A stretch of 64,000 nucleotides of DNA from Hyphomicrobium sp. (GCA_016716675.1 JADJVG010000002.1:270431-334430); one strand, 5' to 3'; shown: positions 1 through 9,402, numbered from the stretch's first letter. The notes: generated by a model not told the origin, from the sequence alone. Numbers and translations are program-made.

Positions 1-84
1 GCGCCGGCGCTGAGGCCTGCAGGCACCGGGACCGATAGATCGTGCCGCGTGGACAAGGTGCGGGTGGCACCTTAAATACGCTGG

Positions 85-2033
85 ATGCAAAGATCGATTG
101 ATGTCCCGCGTGCCGCTGGACCCGGTGCGCCGCGCGGCGGGCCACGGGGGTTCTGGGCGCGCTTCCACCTCTCCCACGAGCAAACGCGCGTGCTGCGCGC
201 GCTATGGCCCTACGTGTGGCCGCACGACCGCCCCGATCTCAGACGCACGGTGCTGTGGTCGCTGGTGCTCATCGTGATCGCTAAACTGGTCACGGTGACG
301 GTGCCGTATACGCTGAAGTGGGTCACGGACGCACTGGTGGCCGCAACGGGCGGCAATGTTCCGAGCTCTGAAACGGTGCCGTGGCTTGTCGGCGCGCCGA
401 TACTGGCGACGGTCGTCTATGGCATGTCGCGGATCGCCATGACGCTGCTGGTGCAGGTCCGCGAAGGCATGTTCGCAAAGGTCGCGATGCATGCGGTGCG
501 CAAGCTCGCGCTCTCGACCTTCGAACATATGCATCGTCTGTCGCTGCGCTTTCATCTCGAAAAGAAGACCGGCGGCCTGACGCGCGTTCTCGAACGCGGC
601 CGGGCGGGCATCGAAAACATCTCGCGCATGGCGCTGATGACGCTGATCCCGACCATCGTGGAATTCATTCTGATCATCGGCGTGTGCGCACTCGAGTTCG
701 ACTGGCGCTATATCGTGACGATCGTCGGCATGATCATTTTCTATCTGTGGTTCACGATCAAGGCGACTGACTGGCGGGTTGCGATCCGCCGGACGATGAA
801 CGACAGCGACACCGACGCCAACACCAAGGCGATCGACAGCCTGTTGAACTTCGAGACCGTCAAATACTTCGGCGCGGAAGAACGCGAAGCGGCGCGCTAC
901 GACAAGTCGATGGCGACGGGCGAAAAGGCGAGCGTAAAACCTATACGTCGCTGGCGATCTTGAACTCAGGGCAGGCGGTCATCTTCACCATTGCGCTGAC
1001 GATCTGTCTGGTCATGGCGGCGCAGGACATTGTCGCTGGCAACCAGTCGGTCGGTCATTTCGCGATGGTCAACCTTTTGATGCTGCAATTGTTCATGCCG
1101 CTCAACTTCATGGGCATGGTGTACCGCGAAATCAAGCAAGGGCTGACCGACATCGAGCGCATGATGGAGGTCCTCGATATGTCGCCTGAGGTCGCGGACC
1201 GCCCCGACGCGCGCGATCTGAAGGTCAACGGCGGCACGATCCGGTTCGACGCCGTGCGTTTCTCGTACGATCCGGGCCGCGAGATTTTGAAGGACGTGTC
1301 GTTTGAAGTTCCGGCCGGAAAGATGGTCGCGATTGTTGGCCCGTCGGGCGCGGGGAAATCGACGATCAGCCGTATTCTATTGCGCTTCTACGACGTGTCG
1401 GGCGGCAGCGTGACGATTGATGGGCAGGACCTGCGCGCCGTCACGCAGAAGAGTTTGCGCGCCGCGATCGGTGTGGTGCCGCAGGATACCGTGCTGTTCA
1501 ACGACACGATTTTTTACAACATCAAATACGGCCGTCCGGATGCGAGCGACGCGGATGTCATCGCCGCCGCCAAGATGGCGCAGATCGACGACTTCGTGAA
1601 AACGCTGCCCGAGGGCTACAACACGATGGTCGGCGAGCGCGGCTTGAAATTATCGGGCGGAGAAAAACAGCGCGTCGCGATTGCACGCACGATCCTCAAG
1701 GGTCCGCCGATCCTCATTCTAGATGAGGCGACGAGCGCGCTCGATAGCCATACGGAAAAGGAAATTCAGGACGCGCTGGATCGTGTGTCGCGCGACCGCA
1801 CCACGGTCGTGATTGCCCATCGCCTTTCGACGATCATTCACGCCGACATCATTCTGGTGCTGCGCGAAGGCATGCTTGTCGAGAAGGGTACGCACGCCGA
1901 ACTGATCGCGGCGGATGGTTTGTACGCAAGCCTGTGGTCACGGCAGCGGCAAGCCGAAAAGGCCCGCGAAGAACTGGCGCAGGCGCTGGAAGAGGGCGTG
2001 TCGTTGCGCCAATCGCTGGCGATCTCCGGCTGA
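85..2033 (+). CDS. Atm1-type ABC exporter, half transporter (frameshifted)
   Basis: Inner-membrane ABC half-exporter with fused transmembrane and ATPase domains; Atm1/HMT1 relatives export glutathione-linked sulfur or heavy-metal conjugates (family knowledge; substrate here is inferred). The first frame carries hydrophobic segments near residues 55-70, 110-125 and 190-235. The second frame carries Walker A GPSGAGKST, Q-loop VVPQDTVLF, signature LSGGEKQRVAIAR, Walker B ILILDEATSALD and H-loop IAHRLSTI. The first frame stops at 963, while the second continues the family sequence TYTSLAILNSGQ without a gap. Adding one A to the AAAA run at 936-939 would restore a single 649-residue protein, close to the usual length. 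A sequencing deletion is therefore more likely than a pseudogene. The start ATG at 85 is the first in frame, and no strong RBS was seen. Confidence 0.85.
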
Positions 2034-2056
2034 CCGGTTGCCGCGCACGGGCATTC

Positions 2057-2103
2057 AAAAAAAAGACCCCCGGAATGCGATACGGGAAAAAGCATACCGG
2101 GGG
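2057..2103 (-). terminator. Rho-independent terminator (minus strand)
   Basis: Stem arms CCCCCGG at 2067-2073 and CCGGGGG at 2097-2103 extend inward by four more pairs after one A-A mismatch. Read on the minus strand the hairpin is followed by T-rich sequence from a run of eight A at 2057-2064. It lies directly downstream of the small minus-strand gene at 2164-2304. It may also stop readthrough from the ABC gene in the other direction, but there is no T-run on that side. Confidence 0.75.
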
Positions 2104-2163
2104 CACATCGCGGTTCAGAGCTAAGGTCCTGGCGGGCGGAACCTGTTGCCGAACCGCGCGATC

Positions 2164-2304
2164 TTAGCGTTTCGCTTCAATGCGGGGAGCGGAAAGCGAG
2201 ACGCCAGATTGCGAATGAAATTGCAGCGTCAAAACCAGCAGCGCGGCCAGCGACAACGCACACGCCAACAGGATTTGGTTCGAAAGCTTGAACACATCGT
2301 GCAT
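2164..2304 (-). CDS. 46-residue single-span membrane peptide
   Basis: The minus strand encodes MHDVFKLSNQILLACALSL at the N-terminus, then a hydrophobic stretch (LAALLVLTL) and a short polar tail ending in EAKR. One transmembrane segment spans about residues 10-28. A GAGG-like ribosome site lies about nine bases before the ATG. The ORF sits between a sigma70-like promoter (2332-2358) and a strong intrinsic terminator (2057-2103), so it looks like a free-standing small transcript. No family was recognised. It could be a regulatory membrane peptide or a toxin-like hydrophobic peptide, but nothing in the sequence decides. It is shorter than most gene finders report. Confidence 0.5.
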   Translation of the reverse strand: MHDVFKLSNQILLACALSLAALLVLTLQFHSQSGVSLSAPRIEAKR

Positions 2305-2331
2305 TGGCACAGCCTCATTATGTACCAAAAA

Positions 2332-2358
2332 AGTATAGAATTAGACGCCGGCGGTCAA
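2332..2358 (-). promoter_or_regulatory. Putative sigma70 promoter for the 46-residue peptide
   Basis: On the minus strand TTGACC (2353-2358) is followed after 15 bases by TATACT (2332-2337), 27 bases before the ATG at 2304. Spacer is short but both hexamers are near consensus. Prediction by eye only. Confidence 0.4.
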
Positions 2359-2552
2359 GGGCTTTGCGGGGTGAATAACGCCGCAGGCGGCAGCGACTGT
2401 GATGGGACTGACATTTCCCCGCCATTAACGCTCGCGAACGATGTTTCCCGAATTTATCCCCGCTGCCATCTGGTGAAGTAGGCTTTCACACTGTACGGGC
2501 AAGCTGTACGGGGTATCGCGTCGCCGCTGACGCGAGGGAAAAGGGAAAATTC

Positions 2553-3221
2553 GTGGACAGACGACTGCGGGAATGGGCTGGTGCGGTGTGGCGCGCAATG
2601 GTGATCGCGATCTGGGCGGTTCGCGAGATCGCGCGCACGGCGTGGGGCCTCATGCGCGGTCCGGTCATTTTCATCCTCCAGCTCTTTGCAGCTCTGATTG
2701 TTCTGTTCGAGGAGTGGGGCTGGAAGCCGCTTGCTGCTGCCCTTGCGTGGCTTGCGCGGTTTGCGCCGGTCGCGCGCCTCGAAGCATGGATTGCGTCACT
2801 CAGACCCTATCCGTCGCTGTTCGTGTTCGCGGCGCCGACGGCGTTGCTGCTACCTGTAAAGTTCGCCGCGCTGTGGCTGCTCGCACAAGGGCACTTTGTG
2901 ACGGCGACTGGCTTGCTTGTTGCGGCGAAAATTGCTTCGACCGCGCTCGTTGCGCGCCTCTTCACGCTGACGCAGCCTGCGTTGATGCGCATCACCTGGT
3001 TTGCGCGGGCTTACAACGCCTTCATGCCTTGGAAAGACGCGTTCTTCGCTACGATCCGTGCTTCGTGGCCGTGGCGCTATGGCCGCATGCTCAAGACCGC
3101 AATCCGGCAGCGCGCCAAACGGATCTGGGTACGCTTGAAGCCTAGCATTCAAAGCTTTGCACAGAGCGCCGCAGAGCAGGTGAAGGCGATCGTGCAACGG
3201 GTGCGTGAAATTATGCACTAG
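2553..3221 (+). CDS. Hypothetical membrane protein, 222 aa
   Basis: Starts at GTG with a purine-rich stretch (GAGGGAAAAGGGAAAA) about seven bases upstream. Hydrophobic segments occur near residues 15-25, 32-52, 85-105 and 108-130, mixed with Arg- and Trp-rich stretches. The last 60 residues are basic and amphipathic (RQRAKRIWVRLK), likely a cytoplasmic helical tail. No catalytic motif or named family was recognised. It is followed by the porin gene on the same strand after 124 bases. Codon use resembles its neighbours, so it is probably a real, poorly characterised inner-membrane protein. Confidence 0.65.
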   Translation: MDRRLREWAGAVWRAMVIAIWAVREIARTAWGLMRGPVIFILQLFAALIVLFEEWGWKPLAAALAWLARFAPVARLEAWIASLRPYPSLFVFAAPTALLLPVKFAALWLLAQGHFVTATGLLVAAKIASTALVARLFTLTQPALMRITWFARAYNAFMPWKDAFFATIRASWPWRYGRMLKTAIRQRAKRIWVRLKPSIQSFAQSAAEQVKAIVQRVREIMH

Positions 3222-3345
3222 CGTGGCATGTACCGCGGATTTCCATTCTTGACAGATAAAGTAGAGTATAGGATGACGGAGTCAGCTGTACTCTTCGAGT
3301 CCTCCATAAGTTTTGTATGGAGAGAGCCTGCATAAAGGATTGGAA

Positions 3346-4704
3346 ATGCATTCTTTCGCACATTTGCGTGCTGCCGTGATGGGCTCGACTTCGGCCCAGG
3401 CTGTTTCAATCAGGGCTGTTTCGCTCCGGTCTGTGGCGATCGCCCTCTTTGCTCTTGGCGCCGCTCCGGTACCGGCGATGGCCGCGGACCTCGGTGGCAA
3501 TTGCTGCGCTGATCTAGAAGAACGCATTGCGGAGCTCGAAGCGACCACGGCGCGCAAAGGCAACCGCAAGGTGTCTTTGACGGTCGCCGGTCAGGTCAAC
3601 AAAGCCATTCTGTTCTGGGACGATGGCGCGGAGAGCAACGCCTACGTCGTCGGCAACAAGAACGATCAAACCAACATCTCATTCACTGGCGACGCCAAGG
3701 TCGCGCCGGGTTGGGCCGTGGGTTACGACCTGACGTTGCGCGTGCGCGATACGCTGTCGGATGATGTCAACCAGGACGATGACAACGGCTCGGGCGATCC
3801 CTTCCAGCTCTGGCAATCGCACATTTGGGTTGAGAGCGAAAATCTTGGCAAGGTGTCGCTGGGGCGCGCATCGCGCGTGTCAGATACGGCGCCCGAAAAT
3901 GACATGTCGGAAGCCGGTGTTGCCGGTTACGCGGGCGTTCAGGATATCGGCGGCGCGTTTGCATTCCGCCGCGCCGACGGCGTGCTGCTGGGCCTTGGTT
4001 GGGGCGACGTCTACAATCACATCAACGGCGACACGGCGAACCTCATTCGCTACGACACGCCGGAAATCGCCGGTTTCATCGCGTCGGCAAGCTGGGGCGA
4101 AGATGACATTTGGGACGTGGGTCTCAGGTATGAAGGCGAGGGTGGCGGCTTCAAGCTCGCCGCGTCGGTCGCCTACACTGAGATCACCGATACCGACGGC
4201 GAGTTCGCCGACGTTGACCAATCGACGGTTATCGGCTCGGTTGCCGTGCTGCATGAACCGAGTGGCTTGAACGCGCTGATCTCTGCTGGTTCGCGGCAGT
4301 TCGATGACAGCACCATCGATGCAGACGGTGCTTTGCGCACGCCGGAAGACGCGCGGTTCATCTATGGCAAGATTGGCTGGATTGCGAAGCTCAACGCATT
4401 GGGTCCGACGGCATTTTACGGCGAGTACGGCTGGTTCAAGGATTTCGTATCGGTGCAGGACGACGCCGGTCTGGCTGCTGATTTGAGCGTCGGCGGCGCG
4501 GCGACGCGCATTTCCGGCAGCACTGCCGAAGTCTGGGGGGCCGGCGTTGTGCAGCATATCGAGGCTGCCGAAATGCAGATTTATCTCGGCTACCGTAACC
4601 ACAGCGCCGACTTCGACCTCGTGAACGGTGGCGGTGCGGCCGTTGCCGGACAGGGCATCGAAGATTTCCATACCGTGATTGCCGGATCGAAGATCGCGTT
4701 CTAA
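3346..4704 (+). CDS. Porin-like outer membrane beta-barrel protein
   Basis: A 452-residue secreted protein. The N-terminal hydrophobic signal ends at PAMAAD, giving a mature protein that begins with a short coiled segment (CCADLEERIAELEAT). It then shows many alternating strands typical of an alphaproteobacterial trimeric porin. The C-terminal residue is Phe, the usual outer-membrane assembly signal. Start ATG 3346 is chosen because AAGGA lies six bases upstream; an upstream in-frame TTG at 3313 has no such site. A TTGACA hexamer at 3249-3254 may belong to its promoter, but no well-spaced -10 was found. Role: diffusion of small solutes across the outer membrane (family knowledge). Confidence 0.8.
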   Translation: MHSFAHLRAAVMGSTSAQAVSIRAVSLRSVAIALFALGAAPVPAMAADLGGNCCADLEERIAELEATTARKGNRKVSLTVAGQVNKAILFWDDGAESNAYVVGNKNDQTNISFTGDAKVAPGWAVGYDLTLRVRDTLSDDVNQDDDNGSGDPFQLWQSHIWVESENLGKVSLGRASRVSDTAPENDMSEAGVAGYAGVQDIGGAFAFRRADGVLLGLGWGDVYNHINGDTANLIRYDTPEIAGFIASASWGEDDIWDVGLRYEGEGGGFKLAASVAYTEITDTDGEFADVDQSTVIGSVAVLHEPSGLNALISAGSRQFDDSTIDADGALRTPEDARFIYGKIGWIAKLNALGPTAFYGEYGWFKDFVSVQDDAGLAADLSVGGAATRISGSTAEVWGAGVVQHIEAAEMQIYLGYRNHSADFDLVNGGGAAVAGQGIEDFHTVIAGSKIAF

Positions 4705-4785
4705 GCGTCGGCCGTTCAGCGCCAAGCTCATGCCGGTCAGGCGCGGGCTGGTAAACGCGGTTAGCGCGTCAGCGGCAGCACTTTT

Positions 4786-4807
4786 GGACGCCAGCCCGCT
4801 GGCGTCC
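4786..4807. repeat. Perfect 9-bp hairpin between porin and miaA
   Basis: GGACGCCAG (4786-4794), loop CCCG, CTGGCGTCC (4799-4807). It lies 80 bases after the porin stop and 26 bases before miaA. No T-run follows on either strand, so it is a possible stabilising or termination hairpin rather than a classic intrinsic terminator. Confidence 0.5.
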
Positions 4808-4833
4808 ATCGCGCGTCTCGGCTAGGACGCGGC

Positions 4834-5766
4834 ATGATGCCGATCGATCAACGCCCTATTCTGATTGCTGGACCAACCGCGAGCGGCAAGTCGGCGCTGG
4901 CGCTGGCGCTGGCCGAGCACCTCGCCGGCGCCGTCATCAATGCCGATAGCATGCAGGTCTATTCGGAACTGCGCATCTTGACGGCGCGGCCGACGGCTGC
5001 GGACGAGCAGCGTGCCCCGCATGCGCTCTATGGCTTTGTTCCGGCGCGGGAAGCCTACTCCACCGGACGCTACCTGCGCGACGTCGAAGCCGCGGTGCAG
5101 GATGCGCGCGCCAAGGGCTTGCGGCCCATTCTGGTTGGCGGCACGGGGCTGTATTTCAAAGCCGTGCTCGAAGGCTTATCGCCAGTGCCGCCGGTCGATG
5201 AGAGCGTGCGCGCCCACTGGCGGCGGCAGGCTGAGAAACTGGGCGCGCAAGCCCTTCACGCCGAACTTTCGGCGCGCGACTCCGACATGGCCCGCCGCCT
5301 CAATCCGGCCGACACCCAACGCATCGTCCGCGCGCTCGAAGTGCTCGAAAGCAGCGGGCTGTCTCTCGGCCATTGGCAGAGCCAGCCGGGCGTGCCGGTG
5401 ATCGCCGGGGAGGACTGCGTGAAGCTCGTCATGCTGCCGGATCGCGCGACGCTGCACGCTCGCGCAGACGCCCGTTTTGAGCGCATGGTGGCGGAGGGCG
5501 CGCTTGCCGAAGCCTCCCAGCTGGCGGCGCTACAACTCGATGCCGAGCTGCCGGCGATGCGCGCTATCGGCGTTGCGCCGATGATCGCCGCAGTCCGGGG
5601 CAGTCTGCCGGTGGAGGCAGCCGTGGAACAGGCCCAGGCCGAGACGCGGCAATATATCAAACGACAAGAGACGTGGCTTAGGCGTAATATGATTGCTTGG
5701 AATAATGTTTCTACGCAATTAATGGAACAATCTTTGTGGTCAGCCATGTCATTTATTCGATGTTAG
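4834..5766 (+). CDS. miaA: tRNA dimethylallyltransferase
   Basis: Transfers a dimethylallyl group to A37 of tRNAs that read UNN codons; cytoplasmic. The P-loop GPTASGKSA lies near residues 13-21, followed by INADSMQVY and the family signature LVGGTGLYFKAVLEGL. The C-terminal part has RQYIKRQETWLRR, as expected for MiaA. Length 310 is normal. The last 25 residues are AT-richer than the rest of the gene (AWNNVSTQLMEQ). Two tandem ATGs (4834, 4837) are possible starts. It precedes ilvI by 114 bases, a common alphaproteobacterial arrangement. Confidence 0.95.
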   Translation: MMPIDQRPILIAGPTASGKSALALALAEHLAGAVINADSMQVYSELRILTARPTAADEQRAPHALYGFVPAREAYSTGRYLRDVEAAVQDARAKGLRPILVGGTGLYFKAVLEGLSPVPPVDESVRAHWRRQAEKLGAQALHAELSARDSDMARRLNPADTQRIVRALEVLESSGLSLGHWQSQPGVPVIAGEDCVKLVMLPDRATLHARADARFERMVAEGALAEASQLAALQLDAELPAMRAIGVAPMIAAVRGSLPVEAAVEQAQAETRQYIKRQETWLRRNMIAWNNVSTQLMEQSLWSAMSFIRC

Positions 5767-5880
5767 GGTTGACCACGCAAGCTCTCACCCGTAGGTTCCA
5801 GCTGGATTAGTGGGCGCGGTTTATGCGCCGGGTTTGGTTTGGCCTCGCAAAAGCGAGATTGCCAATTCGGAGGACGTTGC

Positions 5881-7647
5881 ATGGCACGAACAATGACCGG
5901 CGCGGAGATCGTGCTGACGGCGCTCGCCGATCAGGGCGTTGAGGTCATCTTCGGGTATCCCGGCGGTGCGGTGCTTCCGATCTACGACGAACTTTTCCAG
6001 CAGGACAAAGTCCAGCATATCCTCGTGCGCCAGGAAGGCGGCGCGGTGCATGCCGCTGAAGGCTATGCGCGTTCGACAGGTAAGGTCGGCGTTGTGCTGG
6101 TTACGTCGGGACCGGGCGCGACGAACGCCGTTACCGGGCTGACGGACGCATTGATGGATAGCATTCCGGTGGTGTGCATCACCGGTCAGGTGCCGACGCA
6201 TCTGATCGGCAACGATGCGTTCCAGGAATGCGATACGGTCGGCATCACGCGGCCCTGCACCAAGCACAACTGGCTAGTGAAGAACGTCAACGATCTCGCG
6301 CGCATCATGCACGAGGCGTTTCATATCGCGCGCACGGGCCGTCCGGGTCCGGTCGTAATCGACATTCCGAAAGACGTGCAGTTCGCGACCGGCAATTACG
6401 TCGGCCCGTCGAACATTCAGCACAAGACTTACCGGCCGAAACTGAAGCCGGAGCAGACGGCGATCCGCGAAGCCGTCGATCTGATCGCCAGCGCCAAGAA
6501 GCCAGTCTTCTATACCGGCGGCGGCGTCATCAATTCCGGCCCTAAGGCCAGCCAATTGCTGCGCGAATTCGTGCGGCTGACGGGCTATCCGATCACGTCG
6601 ACGTTGATGGGTCTTGGCGCGTTCCTAGCATCCGACAAGCAGTGGCTTGGCATGCTTGGAATGCACGGCATCTACGAAGCCAACATGGCGATGCACGACT
6701 GCGACGTGATGATCAACATCGGCGCGCGCTTCGATGATCGCATTACCGGGCGCATCGATGCGTTCTCGCCGAACTCGAAGAAGATCCACGTTGATATCGA
6801 TCCCTCGTCGATCAATAAGAACGTGCAGGCGGACATCGCGATCATCGGCGATTGTGCGTATGCGCTCGAAGACATGCTGCGCGTCTGGAAGGCCAAGGCG
6901 CCAGTGGTGGATAAGGTCGCGCACAAAGCCTGGTGGAAGCAGGTCGATACGTGGCGCGCGCGCAAATCTCTGTCGTACAAGAATTCCAAAGACGTGATCA
7001 TGCCGCAGTACGCTTTGCAGCGTCTGCAGGAGCTGACCAAGGATCACGAAACCTACATCACCACGGAAGTCGGCCAGCACCAGATGTGGGCCGCGCAGTT
7101 CATGCACTTCGAAGAGCCCAACCGCTGGATGACGTCGGGCGGTCTTGGCACGATGGGCTATGGCTTGCCCGCCGCGATCGGTGCGCAGCTCGCGCATCCC
7201 AAGGCGCTGGTGATCGACGTGGCTGGCGATGCCTCGATCCTGATGAACATTCAGGAATGCTCGACGGCGATGCAGTTCAATCTGCCGGTCAAGGTGTTCA
7301 TTCTGAACAACGAGTACATGGGCATGGTGCGCCAGTGGCAGCAGCTGCTGCACGGCAACCGCCTGTCGCACAGCTACACCGAGAGCCTGCCGGATTTCGT
7401 CAAGCTGGCGGACGCCTACGGCTGGACCGGCATGCGCTGCGAACACCCCGCCGACCTCGACGATGCGATCAAGGAAATGATCAATCACAAAGGTCCGGTG
7501 CTGTTCGATTGCCGCGTCGCCAAGCTGGCCAACTGTTTCCCGATGATTCCGTCGGGCAAGGCGCATAACGAGATGCTGCTTGGCGAAGATATTTCGGACG
7601 ACGAAGTGTCGAAAGCCATCGGCAAGGAAGGCAAGGTGCTGGTGTGA
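5881..7647 (+). CDS. ilvI: Acetolactate synthase, large catalytic subunit
   Basis: TPP- and FAD-dependent first common step of Val/Leu/Ile synthesis: pyruvate plus pyruvate or 2-oxobutyrate. The N-terminus has GYPGGAVLPIYDEL and the catalytic Glu in RQEGGAVHAAEGYAR. The C-terminal TPP site has GDASILMNIQE and NNEYMGMVRQWQ. Length 588 is typical. The start is ATG 5881, supported by GGAGG about seven bases upstream; an in-frame upstream ATG at 5839 lacks this. The regulatory subunit ilvH follows after two other genes. Short hairpins occur in the 114-base leader but no clear attenuator was seen. Confidence 0.97.
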   Translation: MARTMTGAEIVLTALADQGVEVIFGYPGGAVLPIYDELFQQDKVQHILVRQEGGAVHAAEGYARSTGKVGVVLVTSGPGATNAVTGLTDALMDSIPVVCITGQVPTHLIGNDAFQECDTVGITRPCTKHNWLVKNVNDLARIMHEAFHIARTGRPGPVVIDIPKDVQFATGNYVGPSNIQHKTYRPKLKPEQTAIREAVDLIASAKKPVFYTGGGVINSGPKASQLLREFVRLTGYPITSTLMGLGAFLASDKQWLGMLGMHGIYEANMAMHDCDVMINIGARFDDRITGRIDAFSPNSKKIHVDIDPSSINKNVQADIAIIGDCAYALEDMLRVWKAKAPVVDKVAHKAWWKQVDTWRARKSLSYKNSKDVIMPQYALQRLQELTKDHETYITTEVGQHQMWAAQFMHFEEPNRWMTSGGLGTMGYGLPAAIGAQLAHPKALVIDVAGDASILMNIQECSTAMQFNLPVKVFILNNEYMGMVRQWQQLLHGNRLSHSYTESLPDFVKLADAYGWTGMRCEHPADLDDAIKEMINHKGPVLFDCRVAKLANCFPMIPSGKAHNEMLLGEDISDDEVSKAIGKEGKVLV

Positions 7648-7652
7648 GATAT

Positions 7653-8159
7653 ATGGCGCGCCGGCGCTTGGCTGCGGTCGCGGTGCTCGTTGCAGCGCTC
7701 GGCGGTCCTGCATTCGCTGTCGGCACTGGCTGGGATCACAAGGCCAATATCGAAGACGCCGCCAAGCGGCTGGTGAAGCTTCACAAGCGTGAAGGTTCGA
7801 CCGGCGTGCTGAAGTTTCTCGACGCCTGCTATCGCACGCATCTTTTATCGAGCACGTTCACGGCGGGACTTGAATCCTGCATGGCACAGGATCTGATGCA
7901 CACGCAGTTGCTGGCGCTGATCTATTCGCGCCTGCCGCCGGAGCGGCTGAAAAAGTTGGGGGCGCCGTCTCCAGAAGCCATCGCCAAGAGCATGAACGAG
8001 AGGTTCGTGACGTCGTTCATGCAATATAAGGTGACGGTGACCGAAGGTGACGAGTTCAAGCGTCAGGTCAATGAATATGGCGTGCCGATCTTCGTCAAAG
8101 GCGTCTTCCCGAAGAGTTCCGGGGCGCAGCAAGGCGCGCCTTCTAATACCGGGAAATAG
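7653..8159 (+). CDS. Hypothetical exported protein, 168 aa
   Basis: A signal peptide (MARRRLAAVAVLVAALGGPAFA) is followed by a mostly helical domain with three Cys (LDACYRTHLL, LESCMAQDL). No family was recognised. The start ATG at 7653 lies five bases after the ilvI stop; a GTG at 7644 overlaps that stop and is a less likely alternative. It sits between ilvI and a GST gene, so it is probably co-transcribed with the ilv genes. The periplasmic location is predicted from the signal peptide only. Confidence 0.7.
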   Translation: MARRRLAAVAVLVAALGGPAFAVGTGWDHKANIEDAAKRLVKLHKREGSTGVLKFLDACYRTHLLSSTFTAGLESCMAQDLMHTQLLALIYSRLPPERLKKLGAPSPEAIAKSMNERFVTSFMQYKVTVTEGDEFKRQVNEYGVPIFVKGVFPKSSGAQQGAPSNTGK

Positions 8160-8165
8160 CCGCTG

Positions 8166-8840
8166 ATGCTCAAACTCGTCATTGCCAACAAGCTCTATTC
8201 GTCGTGGTCGCTGCGCCCCTGGCTGGTGCTGCGGGCGTTTGCAATCCCGTTCGAAGAAATCGTCATTCCGCTGCGCCAGACCGATAGCAGGGCGCGGGTG
8301 CTCGAGTTCTCACCATCAGGAAAAGTGCCGGCGCTGATCGATGGCGATCTGACCATCTGGGAAAGTATGGCGATCATTGAATACATCGCCGAGACATTTC
8401 CCAATGCCGGGATCTGGCCGAAAGACCGCAAGGCTCGCGCCCACGCCCGCTCGATCAGCAACGAGATGCACAGCGGATTTCAAGCCTTGCGCCAGGGCTG
8501 CCCAATGGATGCCGGCGCGCGCTACAAGATGCCCGAGATCACCGAAGGCATGCAGGCCAATATCGATCGGATCGAAACGATTTGGGCCGAGGCGCGGACA
8601 ATGTTCGGCGGCGCGGGCCCCTATCTTTATGGTGCATTTTCTGCGGCCGACGCGATGTATGCGCCGATAGCCTTCCGTCTCGACGGCTATTCCATTCCGG
8701 TCAGCGCGGAGACGCGGCGCTATATCGATACCATACTGCGCCATCCCGACGTCGCGCACTGGCAGGCGGCGGCATTGAAAGAGCCTTGGATGATCGCCGA
8801 CTACGCTGCCGGTCATACGGTAATTGAAACCTTCCGCTGA
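8166..8840 (+). CDS. Glutathione S-transferase family protein
   Basis: Cytoplasmic GST fold. The N-terminal thioredoxin-like domain (residues 1-80) has the Ser-rich active-site region NKLYSSWSLRPWL, the cis-Pro motif GKVPALIDG and the glutathione-binding WESMAIIEY. The C-terminal helical domain includes the AADAMYAPI motif. SSWS at the N-terminus resembles zeta-type or YfcF-like enzymes; the substrate is unknown. It begins seven bases after the previous stop and is followed by ilvH after 16 bases, so it is likely in the same transcript. Confidence 0.85.
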   Translation: MLKLVIANKLYSSWSLRPWLVLRAFAIPFEEIVIPLRQTDSRARVLEFSPSGKVPALIDGDLTIWESMAIIEYIAETFPNAGIWPKDRKARAHARSISNEMHSGFQALRQGCPMDAGARYKMPEITEGMQANIDRIETIWAEARTMFGGAGPYLYGAFSAADAMYAPIAFRLDGYSIPVSAETRRYIDTILRHPDVAHWQAAALKEPWMIADYAAGHTVIETFR

Positions 8841-8856
8841 GAGCAAAGACGCACCC

Positions 8857-9402
8857 ATGGCCGAGCACCCAAAGCAGACGCACTATCCAAGCGCGCAGAA
8901 AATGCAGGACATCGTTTCGCGGACGCTGTCGATCGTCGTCGATAACGAACCGGGCGTACTTGCCCGCGTCATCGGCCTGTTTTCGGGTCGCGGCTATAAC
9001 ATCGACAGTTTGACGGTGACGGAGACCGAACACGAAAAACATCTGTCGCGTATCACGGTCATTACCAGCGGCACGCCGGCGGTCATTCAACAGATCAAGC
9101 ATCAGCTCGAGCGGTTGATTCCGGTGCATCGCGTCCGCGATCTGACGGATGAAGGCGCATCGATCGAGCGCGAATTGGCGCTCGTGAAGGTTCAGGGCCG
9201 CGGTGAGAAGCGTATCGAGGCGTTGCGGCTCGCTGAGATTTTTCGCGCCAAGGTGGTCGATACGTCGATCGAGCACTTTGTTTTCGAGATCACCGGCAAG
9301 CCTTCAAAGATCGAGACGTTCGTTCAGATCATGAGCGAGCTTGGCCTGGTTGAAGTTTCCCGTACCGGCATTGCAGCCATCGGCCGAGGTGTGGCGACGT
9401 AA
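8857..9402 (+). CDS. ilvH: Acetolactate synthase, small regulatory subunit
   Basis: Binds and activates IlvI and confers valine feedback inhibition. The N-terminal ACT domain begins RTLSIVVDNEPGVLARVIGLF and contains the Gly-rich RGYNIDSLTV turn. The second domain includes EIFRAKVVDTS and ends in SRTGIAAIGRG. At 181 residues it is slightly longer than the roughly 165-residue E. coli protein because of an N-terminal extension. ATG 8857 is chosen; an in-frame TTG at 8824 would overlap the GST gene. It is separated from ilvI by two unrelated genes. Confidence 0.95.
   Translation: MAEHPKQTHYPSAQKMQDIVSRTLSIVVDNEPGVLARVIGLFSGRGYNIDSLTVTETEHEKHLSRITVITSGTPAVIQQIKHQLERLIPVHRVRDLTDEGASIERELALVKVQGRGEKRIEALRLAEIFRAKVVDTSIEHFVFEITGKPSKIETFVQIMSELGLVEVSRTGIAAIGRGVAT

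Noticed and set aside
3249..3274. TTGACA with TAGGAT 14 bases on as porin promoter
   Set aside because: Spacer is too short for a normal sigma70 promoter; only the -35-like element is good, so it was not listed as a feature.
6625..7713. A 362-codon minus-strand frame opposite ilvI
   Set aside because: Antisense shadow of a secure gene.
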